This document shows positions 1-10,049 of a DNA stretch of 64,000 bases, one piece after another. The notes below the pieces were generated by a model. It was not told the DNA's origin, did no database searches, and was given only the letters and a program-made list of their open reading frames with translations. How positions within the stretch are numbered: the first letter of the stretch is position 1; every line of letters begins with the position of its first letter. Source of the stretch: Erysipelothrix anatis (GTDB lineage Bacteria > Bacillota_I > Bacilli_A > Erysipelotrichales > Erysipelotrichaceae); NCBI RefSeq assembly GCF_009828745.1, contig NZ_WTSX01000010.1, positions 1-64,000 of the forward strand, in the 5' to 3' direction. The position numbers were made by a program, and so were the translations under genes.

Positions 1-44
1 TTCATTTTTATCTCATAACTATGCATAATCCGTGTTCCCATAAG

Positions 45-100
45 AAAACCTCCCGTATTGAATCATTTTACAATAATTCGTTTACAAGAGGTTTTTTCTT
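45..100 (-). terminator. possible terminator of the PBP1A operon
   Basis: Inverted repeat AAAACCTC (45-52) and GAGGTTTT (88-95). Read on the minus strand the second arm ends GAGGTTTTCTT, so it could stop recU-ponA transcription. The loop is long (35 nt). A second small hairpin, AGGAACT/AGTTCCT, lies at 109-127, nearer the stop codon. Confidence 0.4.
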
Positions 101-149
101 GAGTCCCAAGGAACTAGGTCAGTTCCTAGTAAGTTGGTGCTTTTGTTTG

Positions 150-3100
150 TTATTCAAGAACAAGAGTTACTGGGTTTTTTCCAACGACGGATGTTCGAAT
201 AGATTGTGTGGTTGTACCGTTGACGGTATAACCAATAATGCGTTTCTTGTCTTGACCGGATGCATTCACAATGTTCAAATACTGAGAATTTGGATCATTG
301 AGCAATGTCTCTACGGTAATGCCGGACTCGAATTGATTATCGCTAACATCAACTTTTAAGGTCAATGCCGCAAGTTCTTTCGAAGTATACTGTTTACCTG
401 CAACATTTGGTGAGACGCTTATTACTTCACCATATGCCATATCGTTTCGTACGACAAAGTTTGGTTGCAGTGTTACTCCTTTTGGTTCAGCCCAACCACG
501 CATGATGCCATAAGACTGGCCAACAAAGTTCGGGAAGGCTTCGCTAGGAATTTGAGAAGCGTCTACCGGCTTACAGATTTGATTTGATTTCCGTGATGTT
601 GCTTTTTCAAATGTGTAGTATGAGCAAACTTCAAGTTGTTTTGTTCCTGGTGGAACAGAAGCAGCAACGGTGAAGGTGTTTGATTCACTCATTTGCTCTG
701 CAATAGGATTTCCGTCTGCTCGGATTTCTGTTTTGTATCTGACTGCACCATAAATCCAGGATTCATCGAAGACACGTTTTCCAGTAACACTACCACCGTG
801 TGGGTGAGGCATTACTAAGCTTGCATCCGCTTCTTTGAGTTTTGAAGCATCAGGGTAAGCTGTCATATCAATATTGAATGTGAATTGCTGTCCAATAGAT
901 GTTGCCGTAAATGTAGCGTCTGAAAGTGGACTTAGATCCTGAGGTTTTGCTTCAGCAAGTTTTGCGAAGTCTTTCAGAATGTATCCAGTTGAAATTAGGT
1001 CTTTATTCATATCAGGTAATGGTGACTGATATGGGAAAGGTCCTTTAATATGTGTAATCTGAGTTACATCAGAAGGCATTGAGACATCTGTTGGAACACC
1101 GAATGAATCTTCAAGTAAGGACAGAATGTAACTGTTTAGTTTACCAGGTACATTACGCTCTTGCTCTGATGGTGAGAAATAAGGTTGACTAATCTGTCCG
1201 CGATCAGCAGATGGGAATCCAACCCACGTTGAGATTGAGAAATCCCCGGTAGCGGTCATCATGAGACGGGACTCTTGTGCCGCTTTAGGGTAACCAAGTT
1301 CATCCGCCATAATCGGGTCATACTGGTTAGTTCCTGTTTTACCGTAAACTGGGTAGTTTCTGCGTGTTACGTTTGTATAGTCTGTACTTCCGCTGTCGAT
1401 AACATATTTCATGTTTCGGGTTGCCATGTATGCAGCTCCAGGTTGGATAACCTGTGTTGGAGTGTATTCTGGTACGTATGGAGCACTACCATCTTCAAAT
1501 TCGATGCGAACGACAGTATGTGGTTTGATATATTTTCCATCATTGTAAAGCATAGCATTTGCAGCGGCCATTTCAGCAGGTGTTGCATAGAGTGGGTCAT
1601 TACCCATCGCAACTCCCCAGCCAAAGCCGTTGTTAGTTTCATCAATTGTTAATCCGATATTTGTGAAGTATTGACGGTATGCATCGTACCCGATTTTGTC
1701 TGCGACGGTCATAAACGTTTTTACAGCCGGCACGTTTCGTGAATCGGAGATAGCACGGTCTAACGTGATTTCACCTTCGTAGCGGTTATCGTAGTTTGTA
1801 ACAACAAATCCACCACCCGTATCGTATGGATCATCGGTAATGATGTGGTCCGTTGACCAACCTAAGTAGTTGTATGCTGGCGCATAACTGACGACAGGTT
1901 TCAATGTAGAAGCAGGACGAACACGAGCGTACTTAGTATTCGTTGCACGGTTTGTGATTCGTTGTCCGTTATAATCATAACCACCAACAGTTCCGACAAT
2001 CTCACCAGTTTTGTTATTGACGACTGCGGATCCAACTTGGATGCCGGAATCTTCATCAAATGTTAGTTCTTCAATTTCACGAGCTTGAACGCGGTCAAGG
2101 CCAGCTTGAACATCTAAGTCAAGTGCTGTATAAACCTTCATTGGCACTTTTCCAGGATCTTTTCCTGTTAATTCAATAACCTCTTCGACTACAGCGTCAG
2201 CGTAGGATTGATAAGGGTGTGCATTTCCTTGTTGCGCTTTACGTTCGACCAATAAGTCCTCAACACGGACAGCAGATGCAATTGCATGCTCTTCGTCGCT
2301 AATATAACCATGTTGAAGCATTAAGTCGAGAACTTGTTGTGTTCGTTCGTTCGCTTTTTGAATATTCATATATGGCGAATAAGCATATGGAGCATTGATA
2401 ACACCAGCCATCATTGCGGCTTCAACCGTGTTAAGCTCACTTGCTGATTTTCCAAAATAGGCCTTGGAACTGTTTTCGATACCAACGGTATTGTTTCCAA
2501 CTCCAAAATCAATTTGGTTGAGATACAGTTCTAAGATAAGTTTCTTACTTAGAACACCACCACCATCAATTTTTTGTGAAAGGTAGATTTCCTGAATTTT
2601 TCGGCTGATTCCAGAGCTTCCGACATCAGGACCTTTGACATCTTCACCATCTGACCCATCAGACATAAATTCTGTTTGTTTAATTAATTGCATCGTGAAG
2701 GTTGATCCACCTTCAGAGAAGTCTAACCTCCCACTCGTTACAGTTTTCTTTAAGTTATTGAGTGCTGCACGTGTGAAACGTGGAACATCAAACCCGTTGT
2801 GGGTAAAGAAACGAGAATCTTCGATTGCAATAAAGGCATCAATGACAGAATTGGATAGGTCATCATAACCAATGTTGTCTCGCAATTTGTATCCTGTTTC
2901 AAAGAAGGATTGGTCATTGGATGCGTAGAATGTTGAACTCGATGTTGGGATGAAATCCTCATGAGCCAGTGGTGTTGTTTTATTAATCTGAATTCCGGCA
3001 TATATACCGACAGTTGCAACACCGAGAACACCAAGTGATGTTAAAACGATTAATACCCAAGCGGTAATGCGTTGTGCTTTAAGTTTACCGGCCACGGGTT

Positions 3101-3224
3101 CTTTTCTTTTTTTCTTTTTCATTGGACCTTTTGATTGTTTCTTTTTTGAATTATCAGTTGAAGGCGCTGTGTTTCCATCTGAAACACGTCGGAATTCAAC
3201 TGTTTTCTCATTGTTATCACTCAT
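150..3224 (-). CDS. ponA: class A penicillin-binding protein 1A (bifunctional transglycosylase/transpeptidase)
   Basis: Polymerises and cross-links peptidoglycan at the outer face of the membrane. The 1024-aa product has a Lys-rich cytoplasmic tail, one membrane segment (about residues 52-79), a GT51 domain with the catalytic Glu in EDSRFF (about 135) and EGGSTFTMQL (171-180), then a transpeptidase domain with SxxK (S439-TL-K442), SRN (495-497) and KTG (629-631). A PASTA-like segment follows near residues 890-960. The start overlaps the end of recU by 8 bp, the recU-ponA arrangement known from Bacillus, so the pair is co-transcribed and translationally coupled. It is longer than many PBP1A proteins because of the C-terminal extension. 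Confidence 0.95.
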   Translation of the reverse strand: MSDNNEKTVEFRRVSDGNTAPSTDNSKKKQSKGPMKKKKRKEPVAGKLKAQRITAWVLIVLTSLGVLGVATVGIYAGIQINKTTPLAHEDFIPTSSSTFYASNDQSFFETGYKLRDNIGYDDLSNSVIDAFIAIEDSRFFTHNGFDVPRFTRAALNNLKKTVTSGRLDFSEGGSTFTMQLIKQTEFMSDGSDGEDVKGPDVGSSGISRKIQEIYLSQKIDGGGVLSKKLILELYLNQIDFGVGNNTVGIENSSKAYFGKSASELNTVEAAMMAGVINAPYAYSPYMNIQKANERTQQVLDLMLQHGYISDEEHAIASAVRVEDLLVERKAQQGNAHPYQSYADAVVEEVIELTGKDPGKVPMKVYTALDLDVQAGLDRVQAREIEELTFDEDSGIQVGSAVVNNKTGEIVGTVGGYDYNGQRITNRATNTKYARVRPASTLKPVVSYAPAYNYLGWSTDHIITDDPYDTGGGFVVTNYDNRYEGEITLDRAISDSRNVPAVKTFMTVADKIGYDAYRQYFTNIGLTIDETNNGFGWGVAMGNDPLYATPAEMAAANAMLYNDGKYIKPHTVVRIEFEDGSAPYVPEYTPTQVIQPGAAYMATRNMKYVIDSGSTDYTNVTRRNYPVYGKTGTNQYDPIMADELGYPKAAQESRLMMTATGDFSISTWVGFPSADRGQISQPYFSPSEQERNVPGKLNSYILSLLEDSFGVPTDVSMPSDVTQITHIKGPFPYQSPLPDMNKDLISTGYILKDFAKLAEAKPQDLSPLSDATFTATSIGQQFTFNIDMTAYPDASKLKEADASLVMPHPHGGSVTGKRVFDESWIYGAVRYKTEIRADGNPIAEQMSESNTFTVAASVPPGTKQLEVCSYYTFEKATSRKSNQICKPVDASQIPSEAFPNFVGQSYGIMRGWAEPKGVTLQPNFVVRNDMAYGEVISVSPNVAGKQYTSKELAALTLKVDVSDNQFESGITVETLLNDPNSQYLNIVNASGQDKKRIIGYTVNGTTTQSIRTSVVGKNPVTLVLE

Positions 3225-3804
3225 AAGATACTCCTTTTTGGTAGACCTCTGCGATTACAGGGATGTAATTGCAAGGTATTTGGTAGGACGCGGTCACACT
3301 ATGACCGTGTTGTTTGATCCATTTATATGGAATTGAACGTTGCGTTGTATCCTTTATAAATGGCAGTAAGTCTTTGGCAAAGATCAGGTAAGTTTCGTCA
3401 TACTCGCTAAAACGTATAATTAAGAAGGCGATTGCCCCTTGTCGATGAACCGCAGTCAAATGGTCAATTTGATGCTGGTGCAGCGCTGCAAGTGGAAAAA
3501 CAGTTTTGTTCCGTGTTTCTTTAGCCTCGAAATCTAAAGCATAGCTGTTCCAAACCCCTTGGTAATCAGTGGTCGAAGCCTGTCTAAAATATGCTTCGGT
3601 TATTTTAGCTTTATTTCGCGAAGGATAGTCAACATTAACAATCTGGATCGGAGTCGGCTTTTTATGGACCACCGCAATCTCTCGAATGAGATACTGTTCA
3701 TTGGTTCTGTTGAGGTCTTCTTCTAAACTCATACCACGCCGGCTAGTAACACCAGAAGTGGTTGTTCTTTGGTAGACTTTTTTGCTACCAGGATAATTTA
3801 TCAT
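3217..3804 (-). CDS. recU: Holliday junction resolvase RecU
   Basis: Endonuclease that resolves four-way junctions during recombination and chromosome segregation. The 195-aa protein begins with the YPGSKK region and contains SRRGMSLEEDLN and the catalytic-region signature DFEAKETRNK, where family members carry the acidic/Lys metal site. Length and motifs are normal for Firmicute RecU. It is the first gene of the two-gene operon with ponA. On the minus strand a TATAAT box (RC of 3820-3825) lies 15 bp upstream of the ATG and GGTGA provides a modest ribosome site. Confidence 0.95.
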   Translation of the reverse strand: MINYPGSKKVYQRTTTSGVTSRRGMSLEEDLNRTNEQYLIREIAVVHKKPTPIQIVNVDYPSRNKAKITEAYFRQASTTDYQGVWNSYALDFEAKETRNKTVFPLAALHQHQIDHLTAVHRQGAIAFLIIRFSEYDETYLIFAKDLLPFIKDTTQRSIPYKWIKQHGHSVTASYQIPCNYIPVIAEVYQKGVSYE

Positions 3805-3968
3805 AGAATCACCATAGTTATTATACTATAATTCCATATTTTTACATACTTTTGAAATGTGGGAAGTTACGGAAGGGGGAAGTACGCCTGTAAAATATGA
3901 AAGATTTGTGTATTTTCATGAAATTGCGGTAAAGAAAACTGCGGGAAACGAAATGCACGCAATCGTGC

Positions 3969-3997
3969 TTGAAGTCATAGACCCTTTTTGAGATAAT
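3969..3997 (+). promoter_or_regulatory. probable sigma-A promoter of gpsB
   Basis: TTGAAG (3969-3974), 17-bp spacer, GATAAT (3992-3997). It lies in the divergent recU/gpsB intergenic region, just after a small hairpin GCACG-CAAT-CGTGC (3955-3968). Confidence 0.55.
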
Positions 3998-4015
3998 ACT
4001 TGTGAGGTGAATACG

Positions 4016-4336
4016 ATGACACAGAAACTAACACAAGATATGATTTTAAACAAAGAATTCCATGTCGATTTCAAAGGATACAGTGCGCTTGAAGTTGATC
4101 AATTTTTAGATGATGTTTTAAATGATTATGCAATGTTTGAAACACTTCTTAAAGAACAACACGAGCGTTTAATGAAATATGAAGAATCATTAGCGCAGCA
4201 ACGTAAGATGTTACTAGAGTATGAAGGCAAATCACGCGCACAAGGCGACATAACTCCAAACCAATACAGTCACGTTGATGTTCTAAAAAGAATTTCAAAA
4301 TTAGAGGCTGCAGTCTTCGAAAACCAAGATAAATAG
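4016..4336 (+). CDS. gpsB: cell division regulator GpsB (DivIVA-like)
   Basis: Small DivIVA-family coiled-coil protein that coordinates septal and peripheral wall synthesis and binds class A PBPs. The N-terminal DivIVA domain is visible (KEFHVDFKGYSALEVDQFLD), followed by a coiled coil from about residue 40 and a short C-terminal helix. A GTG at 4007 is in frame, but GAGGTG (4004-4009) sits 6 nt before the ATG at 4016, which is the better start and gives 106 aa. The gene directly precedes RNase P RNA, as in many Firmicutes. Confidence 0.93.
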   Translation: MTQKLTQDMILNKEFHVDFKGYSALEVDQFLDDVLNDYAMFETLLKEQHERLMKYEESLAQQRKMLLEYEGKSRAQGDITPNQYSHVDVLKRISKLEAAVFENQDK

Positions 4337-4338
4337 TG

Positions 4339-4344
4339 TATAAT
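4339..4344 (+). promoter_or_regulatory. -10 box of the RNase P RNA gene
   Basis: Perfect TATAAT starting 3 bp after the gpsB stop codon, with a poor -35 (TTCGAA, 4316-4321) inside the gpsB coding end. Initiation near 4351 fits the RNA's 5' end. Confidence 0.5.
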
Positions 4345-4352
4345 ACTCACGT

Positions 4353-4700
4353 ACATGAAAGATAATCGCTGCATTCGTTAGAATGTAGAGGAAAGTCCAT
4401 GCTCGCACAGTCTGCGATGACTGTAGTGTTTGTGTCTGATGAAACCATAAGTCAGAGCATAGAGGCATCTATGACGGCAGATCAATATCCTAAGGCTTCG
4501 GCTATGGATGGCGACTTGAAAGTGCCACAGTGACGGAGTCTATTGTGAAAACAGTAGAGTGGAACGCGGTAAACCCCATAAGCGAGAAACCCAAAATTGG
4601 TAGGGGAACTCTAACATACAAATTGAAGTATCACGGAGACGTCTTAGGACGTAGATAAATGATTATCGTAACAGAACATGGCTTAATGATTGTATATGCA
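4353..4700 (+). ncRNA. rnpB: RNase P RNA (class B)
   Basis: Catalytic RNA of RNase P, which matures tRNA 5' ends. Hallmarks are visible in order: GAGGAAAGTCCATGCTCGC near 4390, GACGGCAGA near 4473, GAAAGTGCCACAGTGACGGA near 4518, GAGTGGAACGCGGTAAACCC near 4557, GATAAATGATTATCG near 4653 and ACAGAACATGGCTTA near 4672. The layout matches the Bacillus-type (class B) RNA, shortened to about 350 nt. Ends are approximate. A terminator follows directly. Confidence 0.96.
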
Positions 4701-4702
4701 TT

Positions 4703-4726
4703 AAAGGAGCGTAAGCTCCTTTTTTT
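4703..4726 (+). terminator. terminator of rnpB
   Basis: AAAGGAGC (4703-4710), loop GTAA, GCTCCTTT (4715-4722), then T's to 4726. Confidence 0.9.
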
Positions 4727-4741
4727 ATCCATGTGAACGCA

Positions 4742-4770
4742 TTGTAAAAGTTTGTTTAGATTGTTATAAT
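4742..4770 (+). promoter_or_regulatory. probable promoter of rodZ-pgsA-recA
   Basis: TTGTAA (4742-4747), 17-bp spacer, TATAAT (4765-4770), about 50 bp before the rodZ start. Confidence 0.6.
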
Positions 4771-4820
4771 CGGTATGTATGAAAACAAATAAGTAAATAT
4801 ATAAGGAAGGTGGGTTAAAG

Positions 4821-5738
4821 TTGGACAGAATCGGATCCATTTTAAAAGAAAAACGAATTGAAAAAGGATTGTCACTTGAAGATATGAGTAAAACGACAAA
4901 ACTTTCGACAATTCAATTGGAAGCGATTGAAGAGGGAAACATTCAGTTTTTTAAAGAAGACCTCTCATACCTCAGCTATTTTGTTCGTTATTATGCAAAT
5001 GCCTTAGGGGTTAGCTATGATGAACTGCGTGGTGAATTGGATGATACCATTCATGCGTATACTGATTCCATTACGGTATCACAAATACAAAAACAAGATG
5101 AAATTACAACGAATATAAGAAATAAAGTGAACCCGAATGCAAACGTTAAAGTGCACCGGGCTAAAAAATCACGACGATTTGATTTTGGTACGGTCGGTCT
5201 TGTTGTACTTGGGGTTGCAATTGTAACCTTGTTTGGTTATTTAGCAATCACATATGTTGTACCGATGTTCGGAAGTTCCGATCCCATCGAAAAACCTGTA
5301 ATTACTGTTCCTAAAGTCGAAGAGGAAGAGAAACCTGCAGAAGGCAGTGGTAATACTGGAACTGAAACAACTCCGGAAACCAAGCCAAATACAACGGTGA
5401 CAGTCAATCGTACATCCCCAACAGAATATACAATTGCGGGCTGGGAACAAGGGAAAGATGTCACCCTTGATTTCACATTCAACGCAACGTCTTGGATGCA
5501 GTTTGAAGAAGATGGCAAGATTATGACAAGCCCAGCAAGTGGAACATACCCACAAGGCCAGACGGCAAAAGTTACCGTTAAACCAAGTAAGAACAAAAAA
5601 ATTGAAGTCCAATACGGAGCATTCAAAGGAAATACAATCAAGGTTAATGGCGTAGATTTGGAAATTGATCCAAGCATCGCGCCTGCAGATGTCGTGTTGT
5701 TAACCTTTACGTTTATTGAAGGAGCAACGCAATCATGA
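4821..5738 (+). CDS. rodZ: RodZ-like helix-turn-helix membrane protein
   Basis: Cytoskeletal/cell-shape protein of the RodZ (YmfM) family. Residues 1-70 form an XRE-type helix-turn-helix (GLSLEDMSKTTKLSTIQLEAI), residues about 121-148 a single membrane segment, then a Glu/Pro/Thr-rich linker and an extracytoplasmic DUF4115-like beta domain. The start is TTG at 4821: AGGAAGGTGG (4804-4813) lies 7 nt upstream and no ATG fits. It overlaps pgsA by 4 bp (ATGA), the conserved rodZ-pgsA pairing. Confidence 0.88.
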   Translation: MDRIGSILKEKRIEKGLSLEDMSKTTKLSTIQLEAIEEGNIQFFKEDLSYLSYFVRYYANALGVSYDELRGELDDTIHAYTDSITVSQIQKQDEITTNIRNKVNPNANVKVHRAKKSRRFDFGTVGLVVLGVAIVTLFGYLAITYVVPMFGSSDPIEKPVITVPKVEEEEKPAEGSGNTGTETTPETKPNTTVTVNRTSPTEYTIAGWEQGKDVTLDFTFNATSWMQFEEDGKIMTSPASGTYPQGQTAKVTVKPSKNKKIEVQYGAFKGNTIKVNGVDLEIDPSIAPADVVLLTFTFIEGATQS

Positions 5739-6328
5739 ATTTAGCAAATAAATTGACTGTTTTTAGAATTATTTTAATACCGATTATTTTACTCATTGAA
5801 CTTTTCCCATATAGCCAATTTGGAATTAGTATTCCATACTATACAATTGATCATGTTTCAATTTCACTCAAAAGTATCATAGTCCTCATTGTCTTTATTG
5901 TAGCGTCACTTACCGATTTTGTAGACGGTTATTTAGCGCGAAGCCGTAACATGGTGACAACATTTGGAAAATTCTTAGACCCAATTGCAGACAAGTTATT
6001 GGTGAATACATTGTTTGTTCTATTTGCATACCAAGGGGTTGTTCCTGTTGTTGCAGTTATTGTAATGATTTGGCGTGATACTATCGTGGATGCAGTCCGG
6101 ATGTTATTATCTCAAAAAGGTATGGTAATGGCAGCTGGGTATTTAGGTAAAGTAAAAACTGTAGCGCAGATGCTTGCAATTATTTTTGTTTTACTCAACA
6201 ACTTACCATTTGAATTGTTTGGAGTACCGTTCTCATCCATACTTGTATGGTTTGCAACAATCATGTCACTACTCAGTGGTGCATCCTATGTAATTCAAGC
6301 ACGTTCATATTTAACAGAATCAATGTAG
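5735..6328 (+). CDS. pgsA: CDP-diacylglycerol--glycerol-3-phosphate 3-phosphatidyltransferase
   Basis: Membrane enzyme of phosphatidylglycerol synthesis: CDP-DAG + glycerol-3-P gives PG-phosphate + CMP. The CDP-alcohol phosphotransferase motif is complete: DFVDGYLAR, then GKFLDPIAD with both terminal Asp. Several membrane helices; 197 aa is normal. Start ATG 5735 overlaps rodZ. In Bacillus, cinA usually separates pgsA from recA; here only a 43-bp gap with no gene separates them. Confidence 0.95.
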   Translation: MNLANKLTVFRIILIPIILLIELFPYSQFGISIPYYTIDHVSISLKSIIVLIVFIVASLTDFVDGYLARSRNMVTTFGKFLDPIADKLLVNTLFVLFAYQGVVPVVAVIVMIWRDTIVDAVRMLLSQKGMVMAAGYLGKVKTVAQMLAIIFVLLNNLPFELFGVPFSSILVWFATIMSLLSGASYVIQARSYLTESM

Positions 6329-6371
6329 GATTTCAAAGTAAACTCGTGTATTTAAACTAGAGGAGATCACC

Positions 6372-7391
6372 ATGGAAAATGATAAAAGAGATAAAATTTT
6401 AGACGAAACACTGAAACAAATTGAAAAACAATTTGGTAAAGGATCCATCATGAAACTCGGCGAACGTAGTGCCGTTGATATTGATGCAATCAGTTCGGGT
6501 TCCTTAGCATTAGATGCTGCACTCGGAATTGGTGGTTATCCGAAAGGCCGTATTATTGAAATTTACGGTCCTGAATCAAGTGGTAAGACAACGCTGGCAC
6601 TTCATGCAATTGCAGAAGTCCAGAAGACCGGTGGGAAAGCTGCATTTATTGATGCTGAGAATGCCATTGATCCTGTTTATGCACAAAATTTAGGCGTAAA
6701 TATTGATGAGTTAATCCTATCTCAACCGGATTCGGGTGAGCAAGGGTTAGAAATCGTGGATGTGTTAGTACGTAGTGGTGCCGTTGATCTTATTGTTGTG
6801 GATAGTGTTGCTGCTCTAGTTCCTCAAGCTGAGCTTGATGGTGAAATGTCAGATGCACATGTTGGTTTACAAGCACGGATGATGTCAAAAGCGATGCGTA
6901 AACTTGCAGGTGGTATGAACCGTGGAAACTGTACAGCGATTTTCATTAACCAATTACGTGAAAAAGTGGGAGTTATGTTTGGAAGTCCCGAAACAACACC
7001 AGGTGGTCGCGCGCTTAAGTTTTACTCATCGGTCCGCTTAGATATTCGTCGATCTGAACAAATTAAGCAAGGTACAGATATCGTTGGGAATAAAGCGAAC
7101 ATTAAAGTTGTAAAAAACAAGGTAGCACCGCCATTTAAAGCGGTACAAGTTGAAATCATTTATGGTAAGGGTATTAGTTATACTGGTGAAGTTATTGATT
7201 TAGGTGTTGAACACAACATTATCAATAAAAGCGGATCATGGTATTCTTATAATGACCAAAAAATTGGACAAGGTCGTGAAGCAGTACGTACATACCTTGA
7301 CGATAATCCAGAAATTAAAAAAGAGGTTGGAGCCTTGGTTCGCGATAAAGTGTTGCCACCAAAAGAACAATCTACTGAAAAAGAGTCATAG
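6372..7391 (+). CDS. recA: recombinase RecA
   Basis: DNA strand-exchange protein and SOS co-protease. The 339-aa product has Walker [10 protein letters not shown], Walker B region [10 protein letters not shown], the L2 region [19 protein letters not shown] and a full central domain. AGAGGAGATC precedes the ATG. No LexA-box palindrome was recognised upstream; expression probably comes from the rodZ promoter. The stop codon lies inside the terminator hairpin. Confidence 0.98.
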   Translation: MENDKRDKILDETLKQIEKQFGKGSIMKLGERSAVDIDAISSGSLALDAALGIGGYPKGRIIEIYGPESSGKTTLALHAIAEVQKTGGKAAFIDAENAIDPVYAQNLGVNIDELILSQPDSGEQGLEIVDVLVRSGAVDLIVVDSVAALVPQAELDGEMSDAHVGLQARMMSKAMRKLAGGMNRGNCTAIFINQLREKVGVMFGSPETTPGGRALKFYSSVRLDIRRSEQIKQGTDIVGNKANIKVVKNKVAPPFKAVQVEIIYGKGISYTGEVIDLGVEHNIINKSGSWYSYNDQKIGQGREAVRTYLDDNPEIKKEVGALVRDKVLPPKEQSTEKES

Positions 7392-7404
7392 ACTCTTTTT
7401 TTTT
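7378..7404 (+). terminator. terminator of recA
   Basis: AAAAAGAGTC (7378-7387), GACTCTTTTT (7391-7400), T's to 7404. The stem uses the last recA codons. Confidence 0.9.
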
Positions 7405-7656
7405 GTTTCATTGTAAGCAAGATTATAGAGAGTGTACCTTCGGAGTTTAAATTTCGGACCCATAAGTGAATTCATGTTGAACGTAAAAAGCGGAAAATGA
7501 TACGGTTTTCATTGTGGTGAAGATGGAAACTGTAAAAGACGAGGCAATTCAGTATGGGTGGTTTGATTTCTAGTTGTGAAACGCTCCAAAATAAAGTATT
7601 ATATATATGTTAGTTATCTAACAATTTAATTATTTTAAAGAAGGTAGGGGCAAATA
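7405..7656. other. intergenic region before rny
   Basis: About 250 bp without a gene. It holds AT-rich sequence with a likely -10 (TATTAT near 7598) and a short perfect hairpin GTTAG-TTAT-CTAAC (7608-7621) in the rny leader. Nothing else is supported. Confidence 0.4.
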
Positions 7657-9213
7657 ATGGACAATGTAACATTATTCTCCATCATTACCGGTTTGATTGT
7701 ATTTGTTGTTATGGGGATTGCGATGGTCGTCATCAACAAATTAGGAATTAGTCGCTCTAAAAAAGAAGCGAATTCAATTATCAATGACGCAAAAGAAAGA
7801 GCAGAAACATTAACTCGTCAAGCACATTTAGAAGCGAAGACGAATGCCTATGAAGTTAAATTAAATGCTGAACGAGAAGCGCAAAAATTACGACAAGAAT
7901 TACAAGAATTTGAAAGTCGTCTCGAACGCCGTGACGAAAATTTAAATATGCGCGACAAGAATATTGTCACTCGTGATAATGAGCTACTTGATATGAAACG
8001 CGATTTAGAATCTAAATCTGCCAAATTGGACAAGATGGAAGAAGCATTAAATGAACGTACGGAAGTACAACTTAGAGAGCTTGAGCGCGTCGCATCGATG
8101 CCTGCTTCAGAAGCTAAAACAGAATTATTTGAAATTGTAGAAAAACAAATGGAACATGAAGTATTGTCATATATCCGTGATCAAGAGGAGGAAGCTCGTT
8201 CACGAGCTGATGACATCGCACGTAATATTATATCTCTTGCTATTTCACGCTATGCACAAGAAGAAACAACACAACGTACTTCTACAACAATTACATTACC
8301 AAACGAAGAAATGAAAGGCCGTATTATAGGTCGTGAAGGTCGAAATATTCGTGCCTTTGAAAACGCTACAGGTGTTGATTTATTGATTGATGATACACCG
8401 GAAGTTATTACATTATCATGTTTTGATCCAATTCGCCGTGAAGTTGCGCGAATGGCTCTTGAAACATTACTCAGTGATGGTCGTATTCAACCAGGACGCA
8501 TTGAAGAAGCGGTTGATAAAGCACGAAAAGAACTGAATACAATTATTTCAAAAACAGGTCAAGATACACTCTTTGAACTTGGTATTAGTAAAATGGATAA
8601 AGAAATTGTGAATGTCTTAGGACGTCTCAAATACCGTTATTCATATGGTCAAAACGCACTTGCACATAGTATTGAGGTTGCTAATTTAGCCGGCATGATG
8701 GCGGCGGAGTTAGGGCTTAACCAAAAACTTGCGAAACGTGCTGGATTACTCCATGACATCGGGAAAGGTCTCGATTTTGAAATGGAAGGATCCCACGTTG
8801 AGCTTGGTGTAAGACTTGCGAAGAAATATAACGAACACCCAATCGTTGTGAATGCAATTGCATCTCACCACGGTGATGTTGATGCAACGAGCGCAATCTC
8901 TGTTCTTGTAGCAGCTGCTGACACATTAAGTGCAGCACGACCAGGAGCACGATTCGAATCATTTGAAAGTTATATTCAACGACTCGAAGATCTTGAAGCA
9001 ATTGCTTCAACGCATGAAGGTGTGCAACGTTCGTTCGCAATTCAAGCAGGTCGTGAACTTCGTGTACTTGTAGTACCAGAAGAAGTTGATGATCTGGGAA
9101 CAGTTAAGATGGCACGCGAAATTCGCGAGTCAATCGAAGAGAATCTAACATACCCAGGACAAATTAAAGTAACGGTTATTCGCGAACTCCGTGCCTTGGA
9201 GCTTGCAAAATAA
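7657..9213 (+). CDS. rny: ribonuclease Y
   Basis: Membrane-anchored endoribonuclease that initiates mRNA decay. The 518-aa protein has an N-terminal membrane segment (about 5-27), a long charged coiled coil to about residue 200, a KH domain ([15 protein letters not shown]), and an HD phosphohydrolase domain with the catalytic LLHDIGKG. Length and order are those of the family. Its stop shares one base with the ymdB start, the conserved rny-ymdB pair. Confidence 0.97.
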   Translation: MDNVTLFSIITGLIVFVVMGIAMVVINKLGISRSKKEANSIINDAKERAETLTRQAHLEAKTNAYEVKLNAEREAQKLRQELQEFESRLERRDENLNMRDKNIVTRDNELLDMKRDLESKSAKLDKMEEALNERTEVQLRELERVASMPASEAKTELFEIVEKQMEHEVLSYIRDQEEEARSRADDIARNIISLAISRYAQEETTQRTSTTITLPNEEMKGRIIGREGRNIRAFENATGVDLLIDDTPEVITLSCFDPIRREVARMALETLLSDGRIQPGRIEEAVDKARKELNTIISKTGQDTLFELGISKMDKEIVNVLGRLKYRYSYGQNALAHSIEVANLAGMMAAELGLNQKLAKRAGLLHDIGKGLDFEMEGSHVELGVRLAKKYNEHPIVVNAIASHHGDVDATSAISVLVAAADTLSAARPGARFESFESYIQRLEDLEAIASTHEGVQRSFAIQAGRELRVLVVPEEVDDLGTVKMAREIRESIEENLTYPGQIKVTVIRELRALELAK

Positions 9214-9977
9214 TGCGTATCTTGTTTGTTGGAGATATTGTAGGAGCAAGTGGTCGACAAATTGTTGTTGACCACTTACCTATGTTAAAACAGCAATACG
9301 ACATTGATTTCACAATCGCGAATGGTGAAAACAGTGCACATGGTAAGGGGATTACAAAGAAAATTTATAATCAACTCATCAATGCAGGTATTGAATGTAT
9401 TACAATGGGAAATCATACGTTTGCGAAACGTGAAATTTTTGATGATTATGAGTCCTGTCCAGAACTGCTGGTTCCTGCGAATATAGATCCGGTTGATTTT
9501 GGAAACTACTACAAAGTATATACAGTAAAAGAAAAACGCATTTGTGTTGTTAATCTCTATGGAGAAGCATTCATGAATCGCGTTGGTGGAAGTCCGTATC
9601 CTTTTATGGACGATGTTCTTGAAAATGTTAAAGCTGATTATTATTTTGTTGATTTTCATGCAGAGTCAACAAGTGAAAAGATGCTTTTTGCAAATGTATA
9701 TAGTGAAGACATCAACGCTTGTGTTGGGACTCACACGCATGTTCAAACTGCCGATGAACGTTTAATTGGCCGTGTGGCATATATAACCGACGTCGGTATG
9801 TGTGGCGCTCGTGATAGCATTATTGGTCGTGATGTTGAAGAACTCTACCACAATGTTATCTTGGGTGAAAAAACCCGTTATACTGTCGCAAGCGGCGATT
9901 CATTCTTGAATGCGGTGGTCATTGATATCGACGATACCACCATGGAATCAAAATCAATTCAACGCATTGCCATTTAA
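9213..9977 (+). CDS. ymdB: YmdB-type metallophosphoesterase
   Basis: Dinuclear-metal phosphodiesterase (2',3'- and 3',5'-cyclic nucleotides in the characterised Bacillus homologue) affecting RNA decay and multicellular behaviour. Metal ligands are visible in GDIVGASGR (N-terminus), NGENSAHGKG, GNHTFAK, DFHAE and GTHTHVQTAD. 254 aa is close to the usual 260-265. It is translationally coupled to rny (TAATG overlap), so both act in the RNA-turnover unit. Confidence 0.93.
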   Translation: MRILFVGDIVGASGRQIVVDHLPMLKQQYDIDFTIANGENSAHGKGITKKIYNQLINAGIECITMGNHTFAKREIFDDYESCPELLVPANIDPVDFGNYYKVYTVKEKRICVVNLYGEAFMNRVGGSPYPFMDDVLENVKADYYFVDFHAESTSEKMLFANVYSEDINACVGTHTHVQTADERLIGRVAYITDVGMCGARDSIIGRDVEELYHNVILGEKTRYTVASGDSFLNAVVIDIDDTTMESKSIQRIAI

Positions 9978-9998
9978 GCATCTTCGGATGCTTTTTTT
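9976..9998 (+). terminator. terminator of rny-ymdB
   Basis: AAGCATC (9976-9982), a UUCG-containing loop, GATGCTT (9987-9993), then T's. The first arm overlaps the ymdB stop. Confidence 0.9.
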
Positions 9999-10049
9999 AT
10001 TGGTGTTCGATGATAAATTACGTATAATAAGAAAAACGGAGGAATACTC

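Noticed and set aside
21-359. Plus-strand frame over the 3' end of ponA
   Set aside because: Shadow frame opposite a conserved gene, with no ribosome site or recognisable product.
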